From the NCBI RefSeq assembly GCF_001429065.1, contig NZ_LMIB01000016.1, positions 257,684 through 321,683 on the forward strand: a stretch of DNA of 64,000 nt, in the 5' to 3' direction. Position 1 is the first letter of the stretch; each line of letters opens with the position of its first letter. The notes below the pieces were generated by a model. The model made no database searches. It was given only the letters and a program-made list of their open reading frames with translations, and was not told the origin of the DNA. This document shows positions 36,653 through 46,926 of this stretch, one piece after another. This DNA comes from Sphingomonas sp. Root710. Its GTDB lineage: Bacteria > Pseudomonadota > Alphaproteobacteria > Sphingomonadales > Sphingomonadaceae. The position numbers were made by a program, and so were the translations under genes.

Positions 36653-38131
36653 TCAGGACGCGCCGAGTTGGCGAGTGCGGCCGATCACCATATTCCTGAG
36701 CGTGGCGCGACGGACCTTCTGGGTGCCGGTGTCGTTGCGCGGAAAATGGGTGAAATAGGAAAATCTGACGTCATAGCCGGCAAAGCGCTCCGCGGCGGCG
36801 GCCAGTGTCGCCCGGCTGGCATGCGCTGCCGCCTGCACCGCGACGAGGATCTCCTCGCGGCCGGATTCGCCGAGATGGGCGAACAGGCACACATCTTCGG
36901 CGTCGAGCATCCGCTGCAGGCTCTGCTCGATCGGCGCGACTGCGACCTTGTTGCCGCGCAGGTTGATCACGTCGGATACGCGGCCGAGAATGCGGATCCG
37001 GCCATCGGCGCGGCGGACGGCCATGTCGCCCGGATAGAAGCAGCCCGCCCGAAACACCGTTGCGCTGGCCGCGTCATTGTCGAGATAGGCCGATGCGTCG
37101 AGCTCGGTGATGCCGAAGCGCAGAAAGCCTTCCTCCCCGGCGGCGCAGGGCGCGCCATCCTCGCGCACCACCTCGGCCAGGCCGTTGTCGGCGGCGGCGA
37201 GCCAGGCGAGATCGTCCTTCCCGGTGAAGGTGGCGCGCAGCGGGGTGCGGGTCAGCTCGGTCGCGCTGTACAATATTTCGAGCCGGGGGGTGATGTCGCG
37301 GACGATCCCCTCGGCCAGCGCGAGCGGCAGGAAGCCCGAGCTGGCGAAGAGCTGCAGATCGGTGCGCGCCGCGCCGCCGCGCGGGAGTGCGGGCGAGGCC
37401 AGCAGCCGGCGGTACATGCCGGGCAGCAGCGAGGCGCCGTTGACGCCATGATCAAAGACATGGTCGATGAAGTCGGGGCGCTGATCGAATATGACCGCGC
37501 CGCCGACATGCCATAGCGCCGAAGGCTGCTTATAGCCCGCGCCGGTCCACAGCCCGAAATTGACCCCGTTGAACACGCTGTCGCGGGTGATGCCGAGTTC
37601 CGCGGCGCGGCATTCGTTGCGAACCGCTTCGAAGGCGGGATCGACGAACACCTTCTTGTAGCTGCCCGTCGTGCCCGAGGTGCACAGGATATGGCCGCCC
37701 ATCCGGCGGGCCGGATCGGGCGCACGATCGGCCGGCATCGCCGCTGGCCGGTGGACGTCGCCGGGCAGGACGATGACCCGGATTCCGGGAGGCAGCGCCG
37801 CGTTTGCCGCTATCCTGTCCTCGCCCTGCACGGTGACGATGCAGGACAGGTCGCGAATATCGAGCGCCGCGATCTGGCCGACGTCGCGGATCGCGATGCT
37901 GTGCAGCCCGGCGGCGCGCACGGCGAGCGCGGCGAGCCATGCCTGGAACATGTTGCCAATGGCTATCGCGGCAACGGTGCCGCGTGGTGGCTCCGCGTTG
38001 GCGACTGCCGCAATCGCCGCGCTAATTGCGACACGAAAGGCGCCGTAGCTGGTCTTCACCCCATTGTGGACGAGCGCGATGCGTTCCGCGTCTCGCGCCG
38101 CCCATAGGTCGATCCGGTCGATAAGCACCAC
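36653..38131 (-). CDS. AMP-dependent synthetase/ligase-like protein
   Basis: 492-aa ANL-superfamily adenylating enzyme. A3 core ILCTSGTTGSYKKV, where the usual PK is SYK; A5-like LYSATELTRTPL; A7 CFYPGDMAVRRADGRIRILGRVSD (read as GDMA...GR-SD) and A8 NLRGNKVAVAPIE; the C-terminal catalytic lysine is in GTQKVRR. Likely acyl- or aryl-adenylate forming; substrate unknown. It stands alone between recF and gyrB, with a 111-bp gap to gyrB. Not a usual member of that neighbourhood. Confidence 0.85.
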   Translation of the reverse strand: MVLIDRIDLWAARDAERIALVHNGVKTSYGAFRVAISAAIAAVANAEPPRGTVAAIAIGNMFQAWLAALAVRAAGLHSIAIRDVGQIAALDIRDLSCIVTVQGEDRIAANAALPPGIRVIVLPGDVHRPAAMPADRAPDPARRMGGHILCTSGTTGSYKKVFVDPAFEAVRNECRAAELGITRDSVFNGVNFGLWTGAGYKQPSALWHVGGAVIFDQRPDFIDHVFDHGVNGASLLPGMYRRLLASPALPRGGAARTDLQLFASSGFLPLALAEGIVRDITPRLEILYSATELTRTPLRATFTGKDDLAWLAAADNGLAEVVREDGAPCAAGEEGFLRFGITELDASAYLDNDAASATVFRAGCFYPGDMAVRRADGRIRILGRVSDVINLRGNKVAVAPIEQSLQRMLDAEDVCLFAHLGESGREEILVAVQAAAHASRATLAAAAERFAGYDVRFSYFTHFPRNDTGTQKVRRATLRNMVIGRTRQLGAS

Positions 38132-38254
38132 AACACCCGCTTTAAAATATGCACGTTGGCGCCCCGCTGTAAGGACTGCGCCCCGCGCGGGATAGTCGTC
38201 CGCGCTTCGGAATTGTGCGGAGTTGCAACAGGAGCGTGCGATCTTCGCCCTATG

Positions 38255-39325
38255 TCAGCGAGGCTCGATCCGCCCGGCTTCGACCGCCAGCCATGTCGCC
38301 TCCGCGATGCCGTTGAACAGCGCGCGTTCGGTGCCGGTCAGCCAGATCTGGCCGCCGCTCTGCGCGAGCCGGTCGAACAAGGCGGCGCGGCGGACCGGAT
38401 CGAGATGGGCGGCGACCTCGTCCATCAGCAGCACCGGGCGCTGGCCGCGCCGTTCGGCAACCAGATCGGCATGGGCGAGGACGAGGCCGAGCAGCAGCGC
38501 CTTCTGTTCGCCGGTCGAAGCCCGCGCCGCGGGCTGGCCCTTGGCGGCGTGGGTGACGGCGAGGTCCTGGCGGTGCGGGCCCGCCAGGGTGCGGCCGGCG
38601 GCGGCGTCGCGGGCGCGGCCCTGGCGCAGTTCGTCGATCAGCGGGGTTCCGCCGGGCAGCCAGCCTTCGATCGCCAGCGATGCGCGGGCGAAGGGGGCGT
38701 CGGGTTCGGCGGCGATGCGATCGGCCAGCGCGGCGACGGTCCGCGCGCGCGCGGCCGCCACTGCCTTGCCATGCTCGGCAAGCTGGGCCTCGAGCGCGTC
38801 GAGCCATGCGATGTCGGGCCGCCCCTCCTGCGCCAGCAGCTTGTTGCGCGCGCGCATCGCCGCGTCATAGCGGCTGGCATGATGGGCATGGCCGGGCTCG
38901 GTTGCGAAGACGAGCCGGTCGAGGAAGCGCCGCCGCGCCTCCGCGCCCTCGGTGAACAGCCGGTCCATCGCCGGGGTCAGCCAGAGCAGCGCGATCCATT
39001 CGCCGAGCGAGGTGGCGGACGCCGACGCGCCGTTGATCCGCACCTGCCGCCGGTCGGGCGCGCCCGCGCTTGTCCCGGTGCCGATCCGCACGTCCCCGGC
39101 CAGCTCGGCGGCGACCGCGAAGCCGCCGTCTCCGTCCTGCCGCGCCATCTCGCTAAGCGCCGCGCCGCGCAAGCCCCGGCCGGGCCCCAGCATCGATATC
39201 GCCTCGAGGATATTGGTCTTGCCCGCGCCATTCTCGCCGGTCAGCACCACGAAGCCCGGCCCCGCCGCGATCGTCGCGGACGGGTAGGATCGGAAATCGG
39301 TCAGCATCAGGCGCGCGACGGTCAT
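38255..39325 (-). CDS. recF: DNA replication and repair protein RecF
   Basis: 356-aa SMC-like ATPase assisting RecA loading at gaps. Walker [15 protein letters not shown] (about 32-45), LTDFRSY at the N terminus, signature and Walker B near [13 protein letters not shown] at about 300. The ATG at 39325 fits the family; the frame opens further upstream to 39415. dnaA/dnaN, usual neighbours in many bacteria, are absent. Confidence 0.95.
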   Translation of the reverse strand: MTVARLMLTDFRSYPSATIAAGPGFVVLTGENGAGKTNILEAISMLGPGRGLRGAALSEMARQDGDGGFAVAAELAGDVRIGTGTSAGAPDRRQVRINGASASATSLGEWIALLWLTPAMDRLFTEGAEARRRFLDRLVFATEPGHAHHASRYDAAMRARNKLLAQEGRPDIAWLDALEAQLAEHGKAVAAARARTVAALADRIAAEPDAPFARASLAIEGWLPGGTPLIDELRQGRARDAAAGRTLAGPHRQDLAVTHAAKGQPAARASTGEQKALLLGLVLAHADLVAERRGQRPVLLMDEVAAHLDPVRRAALFDRLAQSGGQIWLTGTERALFNGIAEATWLAVEAGRIEPR

Positions 39326-39441
39326 CGCGCCCTTGTTGGCGGTTTTGACGCCAAAGGGGAAGCGCGAGGCTTCCTCTTGGGCGGGATGACGGATGGGAAT
39401 TGAGGGGCTAAGCAACGTTCGAACCGGATGAAGGACCGCAT

Positions 39442-40179
39442 ATGCGCCGCACCATGGGAATGATCATCGGCGCGGCGCTGTTGCTCGTCGCCGGTACCGC
39501 CGCGCAGGCGGGGCTGCGCGCGGTCTATATCGACGTGCGCCAGTCGAAGCAGCTGCAGATCGACGTCCATGACAATGGCGACGCGCGGATCGCCGAGGTC
39601 GGCAGCGAGGATTATGGCCTGCTGATCGGCGGCGAGTTCTTCATCGTCGACATCGAGGGCGGCAAGCCGACCGTCGCACGGCTGAAGGATGTCGCCACCG
39701 CGATCGACCAGGTGCTGCCGCCGATCTTCAAGGGCCTTTTCGACAAGGCGCAGATGCCGCCCAGCAGGCTGCGCATCGAAAAGGGCGAGTTAGGCGAAGC
39801 CGGGGGGCGCACCGGCCATGTCTACCATGTCCGCGGTTTCGACAGCACTGATCCGAACAAGGCGACCGATTATCTGATCTGCACCGACGCCGATCTGAAG
39901 CCGGTCGGCAAGGTCCTCGAACAGTTCATGCACGCAGCGCTGGTGCCCGCCGCGCCGCTGATGGGCGATATGGCCCCCGCGCTGATCGCCGAGACCAACA
40001 GCGTCTTCGCACTCGGTACGCCGATCGACGTCGGCGGCCGCTTCCGTCTCAACCTCGCGGGCAAGGCCGCCTTTCCCGGCGCCTATTTCCGCCTGCCCGC
40101 GCAGCCGCAGAGCGTTGCGCAGCTCGTCGCGGCGATGAAGCTGTTGATGGAGAAGAAGAGCGACGCGCCCGGGAAGTAG
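39442..40179 (+). CDS. Exported hypothetical protein
   Basis: 245-aa protein with signal peptide ([23 protein letters not shown]) and no TM after it, so probably periplasmic. The mature part is acidic and mixed alpha/beta ([43 protein letters not shown]). The DNGDARI plus later KVYHxR-like layout resembles uncharacterised sphingomonad proteins. No family is recognised. Divergent from recF (116 bp). Confidence 0.75.
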   Translation: MRRTMGMIIGAALLLVAGTAAQAGLRAVYIDVRQSKQLQIDVHDNGDARIAEVGSEDYGLLIGGEFFIVDIEGGKPTVARLKDVATAIDQVLPPIFKGLFDKAQMPPSRLRIEKGELGEAGGRTGHVYHVRGFDSTDPNKATDYLICTDADLKPVGKVLEQFMHAALVPAAPLMGDMAPALIAETNSVFALGTPIDVGGRFRLNLAGKAAFPGAYFRLPAQPQSVAQLVAAMKLLMEKKSDAPGK

Positions 40180-40204
40180 GCGTGAGAGAACCCTCACACT
40201 ACCG

Positions 40205-40337
40205 CGTCATCCTGAACTTGTTTCAGGATCCACCGGGAGGCGGGAGGCGGCATAGAGGTTCCTGCCGCGAACGTTCGAACCATGGCCCGGTTCGCCCCAA
40301 GGCTCCTGGTGGATGCTGAAAGAAGTTCAGCATGACG
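40205..40337. repeat. Palindromic repeat element, 130-bp family (copy 4)
   Basis: Arms CGTCATCCTGAACTTG... and ...AAGAAGTTCAGCATGACG, 133 bp; left hairpin has CCTG/CAGG where other copies have GCTG/CAGC. Between convergent genes. Confidence 0.85.
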
Positions 40338-40346
40338 GTCTGGGAA

Positions 40347-40376
40347 AAGCCCCTTCCCCGAAGGGAGAGGGGCTTC
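40347..40376 (-). terminator. Rho-independent terminator of maeB
   Basis: AAGCCCC...GGGGCTT stem with further CTTCCC/GGGAG pairing. Read on the minus strand it lies right after the maeB stop and ends in TTTTCCC. Confidence 0.8.
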
Positions 40377-40380
40377 CAAA

Positions 40381-42657
40381 TCAATGTGCGATGCCTGCTG
40401 CGGCGAGGATCGCGAGGGTCAGGATTTCGGCGGCGTTCGACGACATCGTCGCGATCTGGACCGGCTTTTCCATGCCGACCAGCATCGGGCCGATCATCGA
40501 TCCCTTGCCGAGTTCGCGCAGCAGCTTGGCCGAGATATTGGCCGACTGCAGGCCGGGCATCACCAGCACATTGGCCGGTCCCGACAGGCGGTTGAACGGG
40601 TAGAGCTTCTGGATTTGCGGGTTGAGCGCCGCGTCGGGGGCCATTTCGCCCTCATATTCGAAGCTCGCGCCGCGCTCGTCGAGCAGCGCCACCGCGCCGC
40701 GGACGAGGTCGAGATAATTGCCCGGGGGGTTGCCGAAGGTCGAATAGCTCAGGAAGGCGACGCGCGGCTCATGGCCCATGCGGCGCGCCACCGACGCGGT
40801 CTGTTCGGCGATGTCGGCCAGCTCCTCGGCGGTCGGCCGTTCGGTGACGGTCGTGTCGGCGATGAAGGTGGTGTGGCTCTGCCCGACGAACAGGTGGATG
40901 CCGCACGGCTTGCGTCCCTCGACCGGGTCGAGCACGCGGCGGACCTGGCGGAAGGTCTGGCTGTAGGTGCGGGTGGTGCCCGTCACCATAGCGTCGGCCT
41001 CGCCCAGCGCCAGCAGCAGCGCGCCGAAGATGTTGCGGTCCTGGTTGACCAGCGCCTGCACCTCGCGGCGCAACGCGCCACGGCGCTTGAGCCGGTCGTA
41101 GAGATAGTCGACCATCTTCTCGATCAGCGGCGACGAGCGGCTGTTGTGCACCTCGTAGCTGTCGACATCGTCGACGCCCAGCGCACGCAGCTTGTCGGGG
41201 ACGTCATCACGGCCGACCAGCACCGGCGTGCCATAGCCGAGATTCTTGAACTGGATTGCGGCGCGCAGCACCACATCCTCCTCGGCCTCGGCGAAGACGA
41301 CGCGCTTGGGATGCGCGCGCGCGGTTTCGGAGGCGAGGGTGAGGACCGAGGTGGTCGGGTTGAGGCGCGCTTTCAGGCTGTCCTTATAGGCGCCCATGTC
41401 GAGGATCGGCTTGCGCGCGACCCCGGTATCCATCGCCGCCTGCGCGACGGCGGCGGGGATCACCTCCATCAGGCGCGGATCGAACGGCGCGGGGATGATA
41501 TAGTCGCGGCCGAAGCGCGGCGCGGTGCCGCCATAGGCCGCTGCCACTTCCTCGGGCACCTGCTCGCGGGCGAGTTCGGCCAGCGCGCGGGCGGCGGCGA
41601 TCTTCATCTCCTGGTTGATGCCGGTCGCGCGCACGTCGAGCGCGCCGCGGAAGATGAAGGGGAAGCCCAGCACGTTGTTGACCTGGTTCGGGAAGTCCGA
41701 CCGGCCGGTGGCGATGATCACGTCGTCGCGCGCCGCCTTGGCGTCGGGCGGCAGGATCTCCGGATCGGGATTCGCCATCGCGAAGACGATCGGATGATCG
41801 GCCATCGACTTGACCATCTCAGGCGTCAGCGCGCCCTTGACCGACAGGCCCAGGAACACGTCCGCGCCCGCGACCGCCTCGGCCAGCGTACGCCGGTCGG
41901 TCTTGGTGGCATGCGCCGACTTCCACTGGTTCATGCCCTCGGTGCGGCCCTGATAGACCACGCCCTTGGAGTCGCACAGCAGCACCTTGTCGGGCGACAC
42001 GCCGACCGCCTTGATCAGCTCGGTGCAGGCGATCGCCGCCGCGCCCGCGCCGTTGACGACGACGTTCATGTCCTTCAGGTCGCGCTTGGTGAGATAGGCG
42101 GCGTTGATCAGGCCGGCCGCCGCGATCATCGCGGTGCCATGCTGGTCGTCATGCATCACCGGAATGTTCATGCGCTCCTTGAGCGCCTGCTCGATGATGA
42201 AGCATTCCGGAGCCTTGATGTCCTCCAGGTTGATGCCGCCGAAGCTCGGTTCGAGCAGCGCCACCGCGTTGATGAAGGCTTCGGGGTCCTCGGTGTCGAG
42301 CTCGAGGTCGATCGAATCGACGTCGGCGAAGCGCTTGAACAGCACCGCCTTGCCCTCCATCACCGGCTTCGACGCGAGCGCGCCGAGATTGCCGAGGCCG
42401 AGGATCGCGGTGCCGTTCGAGATGACGGCGACGAGATTGCCCTTCGCAGTATAGTCATAGGCGGTGGACGGATCGGCGGCGATCGCCTTCACCGGGACCG
42501 CGACGCCGGGGGAATAGGCGAGGCTCAGGTCGCGCTGGGTCGCCATCGGCTTGGTGGCGACGATCTCGATCTTGCCCGGCCGTCCGGTCGAGTGGAAGAA
42601 GAGCGCCTCGCGGTCCGAAAACTGAACGCGCGTGTCTTTGCTGTCATCTTTGCTCAT
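40381..42657 (-). CDS. maeB: NADP-dependent malic enzyme with phosphotransacetylase-like domain
   Basis: 758-aa MaeB: oxidative decarboxylation of malate to pyruvate. The N-terminal malic domain starts around residue 15 (SREALFFHSTGRPGKIEI); AYSPGVAVPV and DDQHGTAMIAAAGLIN are catalytic and substrate regions; NAD-binding GAGAAAIACTELI near 195-207; a PTA-like C-terminal domain from about 430 (RVVFAEAEEDVVLRAA) with regulatory function. ATG at 42657. Divergent from mutS. Confidence 0.96.
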   Translation of the reverse strand: MSKDDSKDTRVQFSDREALFFHSTGRPGKIEIVATKPMATQRDLSLAYSPGVAVPVKAIAADPSTAYDYTAKGNLVAVISNGTAILGLGNLGALASKPVMEGKAVLFKRFADVDSIDLELDTEDPEAFINAVALLEPSFGGINLEDIKAPECFIIEQALKERMNIPVMHDDQHGTAMIAAAGLINAAYLTKRDLKDMNVVVNGAGAAAIACTELIKAVGVSPDKVLLCDSKGVVYQGRTEGMNQWKSAHATKTDRRTLAEAVAGADVFLGLSVKGALTPEMVKSMADHPIVFAMANPDPEILPPDAKAARDDVIIATGRSDFPNQVNNVLGFPFIFRGALDVRATGINQEMKIAAARALAELAREQVPEEVAAAYGGTAPRFGRDYIIPAPFDPRLMEVIPAAVAQAAMDTGVARKPILDMGAYKDSLKARLNPTTSVLTLASETARAHPKRVVFAEAEEDVVLRAAIQFKNLGYGTPVLVGRDDVPDKLRALGVDDVDSYEVHNSRSSPLIEKMVDYLYDRLKRRGALRREVQALVNQDRNIFGALLLALGEADAMVTGTTRTYSQTFRQVRRVLDPVEGRKPCGIHLFVGQSHTTFIADTTVTERPTAEELADIAEQTASVARRMGHEPRVAFLSYSTFGNPPGNYLDLVRGAVALLDERGASFEYEGEMAPDAALNPQIQKLYPFNRLSGPANVLVMPGLQSANISAKLLRELGKGSMIGPMLVGMEKPVQIATMSSNAAEILTLAILAAAGIAH

Positions 42658-42745
42658 GGTCCGGCCCCCTCGGCGCCTGTAATTGATTGCCCGGCACGCT
42701 TGTGGGGTATCGCCGGGGAGTCGACAAGCCGCTATCAACCCGGAA

Positions 42746-45397
42746 ATGGCCCAAAGCGCAAAAAACGATACGGCACCATCGATGTCCGCTCCCACCCCGA
42801 TGATGGCGCAATATCTGTCGCTGAAAGCGGCGGCGGACGATTGCCTGCTCTTCTATCGGATGGGCGATTTCTTCGAACTGTTCTTCGACGACGCGAAGAT
42901 CGCCTCGGCCTGCCTCGACATCGCGCTGACCGCACGGGGCGAACATGATGGGCAGCCGATTCCGATGTGCGGCGTCCCGGCCCATTCGGCGGAGGGCTAT
43001 CTCGCCCGGCTGATCAAGGCGGGGCACCGCGTCGCGATCGCCGAACAGACCGAGAGCCCGGCCGAGGCGAAGAAGCGCGGCGGCTCCAAGGCGCTGGTCG
43101 GGCGCGCGATCGTCCGCGTGGTGACCGCGGGCACGCTGACCGAGGAAGCCCTGCTCGATGCGCGCGCCGCCAACTGGCTGGTCGCGGTGGCGGCGAGCGG
43201 GCAGGGGCAGGACCGGCGGCTCGGCATCGCCGCCGCCGACATCTCGACCGGCCGGTTCGAGATCGCGGCGCTGATCCCCTCGGCGCTCGACGCCGAACTG
43301 GCGCGGCTCGACGCCGCCGAGATCGTCATCCCCGAGGATTTCGACGAGGTTCCCGAAGGTGCGGTGGTGTGGCCGCGTGAGAATTTCGACTCGTTGCGCG
43401 GCGAGGAGCGGCTCAAGCGGCTGCTCGGGGTGGCGACGCTCGACGGCTTCGGAGCCTTCACCCGTGCCGAACTGGCGGCGGCAGGGGCGCTGATCGCCTA
43501 TCTCGACCGTGCCGGACAGGGCAGTCTGCCCTTCCTCCAGCCGCCGCGCCGCCGCGTCGTCGCCGATCATATGATGATCGACGCGGCGACCCGCGAAAGC
43601 CTGGAGATCACTCTCAGCCAGGCGGGCCACCGCAAGGGCAGCCTGCTCGATTCGATCGACCGCACCGTGACCGGCGCGGGCGCGCGCCTGCTCGGCGCCG
43701 ATCTCTCCGCGCCGCTCACCGATATCGGCATGATCGAGGAACGGCTCGACCTCGTCGCGCTGTTTGAGCGTGACGGGGCATTGCGCGACCGGATGCGCTC
43801 TGCCCTGCGCGCGCTGCCCGACATCGGCCGCGCGCTCGGCCGCCTCGTCGCCGGGCGCGGATCACCCCGCGATCTCGGCCAGCTCCGCGACGGCCTCGAA
43901 CAGGCGCAGGGTCTTCACGGGCTGCTCCAGCGGACCGATCCGATGCCCGGCCTGCTCGGCCAGCTCCTTCCCGCCTTTCTCGGCCATGAGGATCTGGTCG
44001 ATCTGCTCCGCCGAGCGCTGGTGGCGACCCCGCCGATCGACGCGGCGCAGGGCGGCTATATCGCCGAGGGCTATGACGCCGATCTCGACGTGCTGCGCGG
44101 TCAGGGCGGCGAGGGACGCAAGGCGATCGCCGCGCTGGAAGCGCGCTACCGCACCGAAACCGGCATCGCCTCGCTGCGCATCAAGCATAACGGCGTGCTC
44201 GGCTATCATATCGAGGTGCAGGCTAAACATGCCGACCCTTTGATGGCCGCCGATTCGGGTTTCACCCATCGCCAGACCCTTGCCGGGGTGGTGCGCTTCA
44301 ACGCCACCGACCTGCACGAACAGGCGATGCGCGTCGGCCAGTCGGGGGCGCATGCGCTTGCCGCCGAGGCCGCACATCTCGAGGAGCTGACCGCGAAGGT
44401 GCTCGCCCGCACCGCCCCGATCGCCGCGACCGCCGACGCGCTCGCCCGGCTCGATGTCGCGGCGGGCCTCGCCGAACGCGCCGCCGAGGGCGGCTGGACC
44501 CGGCCCGTCTTCGAACCGCATAATTGCTTCGACATACGCGGCGGGCGGCATCCGGTGGTCGAGGCGGCGGTGGCGGCGCAGGGATCGCGCTTCGTCGCCA
44601 ATGATTGCTGCCTCAGCGAACAGGGGCGGCTGTGGCTCGTCACCGGCCCCAACATGGGCGGTAAATCGACCTTCCTGCGCCAGAACGCCGCGATCGCGAT
44701 CCTCGCCCAGGCGGGCAGCCCGGTGCCCGCGACATCGGCGCGGCTCGGCATCGTCGACCGGCTGTTCAGTCGGGTCGGCGCGTCGGACAATCTGGCGCGC
44801 GGGCGATCGACCTTCATGGTCGAGATGGTCGAGACCGCCGCGATCCTGGCGCAGGCGACCGAGCGCAGCTTCGTCATCCTCGACGAGGTCGGGCGCGGCA
44901 CCTCCACCTATGACGGCCTCGCCATCGCCTGGGCGGTGGTCGAGGCGGTGCACGACATCAATAAGAGCCGCTGCCTGTTCGCGACCCATTATCACGAGCT
45001 GACCCGTCTCGCCGAGCGGCTCGACGCGCTGTCGCTCCACCATGTCCGCGCGCGTGAGTGGAAGGGCGAGCTGGTGCTGCTCCACGAGGTCGCCGACGGC
45101 CCCGCCGACCGCAGCTACGGTATCGCGGTCGCCAAGCTCGCGGGCCTGTCGCCCCCGGTGCTCGCCCGCGCCCGCGATGTGCTCAAGAAGCTCGAGGCGG
45201 GCCGCGCCGCGACCGGAGGGCTTGCCGCCGGGCTCGACGACCTCCCCCTCTTCGCCGCCGCCGCGCAGATCGAAGAGGCCGCGCCCGACCCGTTGCGCGC
45301 CGAGATCGAGACGATCGACGTCGACGCGCTGTCCCCTCGCGACGCGCTTGATATCGTCTATCGCCTCAAGGCGCTGGCGCGGGAGAGCGAGGCATGA
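42746..45397 (+). CDS. mutS: DNA mismatch repair protein MutS
   Basis: 883-aa mismatch sensor ATPase. Mismatch-binding domain I with [12 protein letters not shown] (the Phe-x-Glu wedge), connector, lever and clamp, then ATPase [27 protein letters not shown] and [10 protein letters not shown]. Start taken at 42746 (MAQSAKND); ATG at 42782 also possible; the frame reaches 42683. In sphingomonads mutS is often near maeB and glnD; here glnD is 7.2 kb away. Confidence 0.96.
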   Translation: MAQSAKNDTAPSMSAPTPMMAQYLSLKAAADDCLLFYRMGDFFELFFDDAKIASACLDIALTARGEHDGQPIPMCGVPAHSAEGYLARLIKAGHRVAIAEQTESPAEAKKRGGSKALVGRAIVRVVTAGTLTEEALLDARAANWLVAVAASGQGQDRRLGIAAADISTGRFEIAALIPSALDAELARLDAAEIVIPEDFDEVPEGAVVWPRENFDSLRGEERLKRLLGVATLDGFGAFTRAELAAAGALIAYLDRAGQGSLPFLQPPRRRVVADHMMIDAATRESLEITLSQAGHRKGSLLDSIDRTVTGAGARLLGADLSAPLTDIGMIEERLDLVALFERDGALRDRMRSALRALPDIGRALGRLVAGRGSPRDLGQLRDGLEQAQGLHGLLQRTDPMPGLLGQLLPAFLGHEDLVDLLRRALVATPPIDAAQGGYIAEGYDADLDVLRGQGGEGRKAIAALEARYRTETGIASLRIKHNGVLGYHIEVQAKHADPLMAADSGFTHRQTLAGVVRFNATDLHEQAMRVGQSGAHALAAEAAHLEELTAKVLARTAPIAATADALARLDVAAGLAERAAEGGWTRPVFEPHNCFDIRGGRHPVVEAAVAAQGSRFVANDCCLSEQGRLWLVTGPNMGGKSTFLRQNAAIAILAQAGSPVPATSARLGIVDRLFSRVGASDNLARGRSTFMVEMVETAAILAQATERSFVILDEVGRGTSTYDGLAIAWAVVEAVHDINKSRCLFATHYHELTRLAERLDALSLHHVRAREWKGELVLLHEVADGPADRSYGIAVAKLAGLSPPVLARARDVLKKLEAGRAATGGLAAGLDDLPLFAAAAQIEEAAPDPLRAEIETIDVDALSPRDALDIVYRLKALARESEA

Positions 45398-45416
45398 CGG
45401 GATCGCTCCTGCGTTT

Positions 45417-45446
45417 CGTCATCCCCGGGTCGAGCCCAGGGTGACA
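45417..45446. repeat. Degenerate palindromic repeat
   Basis: CGTCATCCCCGGGTCGAGCC followed by CAGGGTGACATG, an imperfect hairpin similar in outline to the CGTCATCCCGG type at 22491. Between mutS and the beta-barrel gene. Confidence 0.45.
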
Positions 45447-45474
45447 TGGGCGAGCGAAGGTCTGGCAGTCGCCT

Positions 45475-46032
45475 TTACAGCGCCAGGCCGAGGCCGCCGA
45501 TCACCTGATGCCGGGCATAGCCCGCTTCATAGTTGCTGTAGCGATATTCGAGCTTGGTATAGGCTGCCTTGCCAAGCTTGATCTCGGCGCCTGCGCCCAG
45601 CCGGTAGCCGTCGCCATTGGTCGAGACCTTCGACGAGCCTATCGTCGAGGTGAAGCTGTCGGTGATCCGCGCGTTGCTATAGCCGCCGAGCGCATAGAGC
45701 TTGAGTCCCTTGCTGACGTTGACGCCAACACGCACGACCGCACCGAGATCGCGGCCGGCCTTCTCGCAGAAACGTCCGAAAGCCACGCTGCCGAAGCATT
45801 CTTTGGTCGTCGACAGGTCGGCGCTGCCCTCGAAGCCGATGAAAGCCACCGATCCCAGCGGGATATCGACGCCGACCGCGAGGCCGTAGGTGATGCCCTC
45901 GTCACCACCGCCGCCGACGGTCACGCGGTCCCAGCCGCCATGAGCCTCGACGCGATAGGTCACTTCATCGGACGCCAGCACCGGTGTCGCCCAGGCTGCC
46001 ATCACCAGCGCCGCACCAACCAAATATTTCAT
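45475..46032 (-). CDS. Opacity-like outer-membrane beta-barrel protein
   Basis: 185-aa protein with a signal peptide (MKYLVGAALVMAAWATPVLA) and an 8-strand-type porin/OmpA-like barrel pattern (alternating strands, LKLYALGGYSNARI, YTKLEYRYSNYEAGYARHQ, C-terminal LGLAL). ATG at 46032. Contains a Cys pair (ECFGSVAFGRFCEK). Function unknown. Confidence 0.82.
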   Translation of the reverse strand: MKYLVGAALVMAAWATPVLASDEVTYRVEAHGGWDRVTVGGGGDEGITYGLAVGVDIPLGSVAFIGFEGSADLSTTKECFGSVAFGRFCEKAGRDLGAVVRVGVNVSKGLKLYALGGYSNARITDSFTSTIGSSKVSTNGDGYRLGAGAEIKLGKAAYTKLEYRYSNYEAGYARHQVIGGLGLAL

Positions 46033-46218
46033 ATGTTTCCCCCGGATTTTCCGGAGGGTCGTTACGGCACCCGGCAAATGGCGGGCAAATGCAGACGCAT
46101 CCACCGTGGAGGCAATTTCTATCGTTCGTCCACCCGCGCCGTAGGTTCATCGAAAGCGCGTTGCCGCCGGGGCCTGTCCGGCCAAAGCCTCCCCCCGACG
46201 TTCAGCTGGAGGACCGAT

Positions 46219-46773
46219 ATGAGCAAGCAGATGTCCGGGGCGACCCGTCTGGCCGCGGGGGCGGCATTGGTCACGCTGGTGATCGGCGGGGCCTATGCGG
46301 CAAGCACCGCGCCCCATGTCGCCCCGATTCCTCCTGTCCCGCCCGCGCCTGTCGTCGCGCCGACGCCACCCGCCCCGCCCGCAGCGCCGCTGCCGCCGCG
46401 CGATGTCCTCATTTCCGAAGGCCGGTTGAGCGCCGCCGATCGCGCCGAGATCCGCGCCGCCGTCGCCGAGGCGCGCGAGGCCGCCCGCGACGCCGCGCGT
46501 GAGGCGATCGAGGCGCAGCGCGAGGCGATGGCCGAGGCCGCCGAAGCCCGGCAGGAGGCGTTCGCTGCCGCCGCCGAAGCGCGCAACGCCGCCTTTGCCG
46601 AGCGGGCGGCGGCGTTTCGCGCTGTCCCCGCCGAGGTGCGCGCCGCGCTGGTCGAGGCCCGTGCCTCGGTCGCCGAAGCGCGCGGCATGGCCGAAGAGGA
46701 TCGCCGCGCCGCGCTGTCGGGCATCGACCGGGCGATCTCCCGGCTCGATCGCCCGGGGCCGGTGCTGCAATAA
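46219..46773 (+). CDS. Exported Ala-rich coiled-coil protein
   Basis: 184-aa protein. N-terminal signal/anchor (LAAGAALVTLVIGGAYAAS), a Pro/Ala/Val-rich spacer (about 30-60), then a long charged alanine-rich helix (about 75-165) of repeated EARE-AARDAA, EAAEAR-type heptads likely forming a coiled coil. GGAGGA 5 bp before the ATG. No family recognised; it may act as a periplasmic spacer. Confidence 0.7.
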   Translation: MSKQMSGATRLAAGAALVTLVIGGAYAASTAPHVAPIPPVPPAPVVAPTPPAPPAAPLPPRDVLISEGRLSAADRAEIRAAVAEAREAARDAAREAIEAQREAMAEAAEARQEAFAAAAEARNAAFAERAAAFRAVPAEVRAALVEARASVAEARGMAEEDRRAALSGIDRAISRLDRPGPVLQ

Positions 46774-46792
46774 CACTATCCGACACTATCAT

Positions 46793-46925
46793 CGTCATGC
46801 TGAACTTGTTTCAGCATCCACTCGGATGGCTTGGCGTGAACCGGCAGGCTCTTGCGAAAGCGCTTCATCCTGTCTCGGCCCCGCTCGCGTGGCCTGGTGG
46901 ATGCTGAAACAAGTTCAGCATGACG
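46793..46925. repeat. Palindromic repeat element, 130-bp family (copy 5)
   Basis: Arms CGTCATGCTGAACTTG... and ...AACAAGTTCAGCATGACG, 133 bp. Between the convergent coiled-coil and MocR genes. Confidence 0.85.
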
Positions 46926-46926
46926 G

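Noticed and set aside
40384-42948. 854-aa + strand open frame opposite maeB
   Set aside because: Arg/His/Asp-rich shadow translation with no domain; explained by codon bias of maeB on the minus strand.
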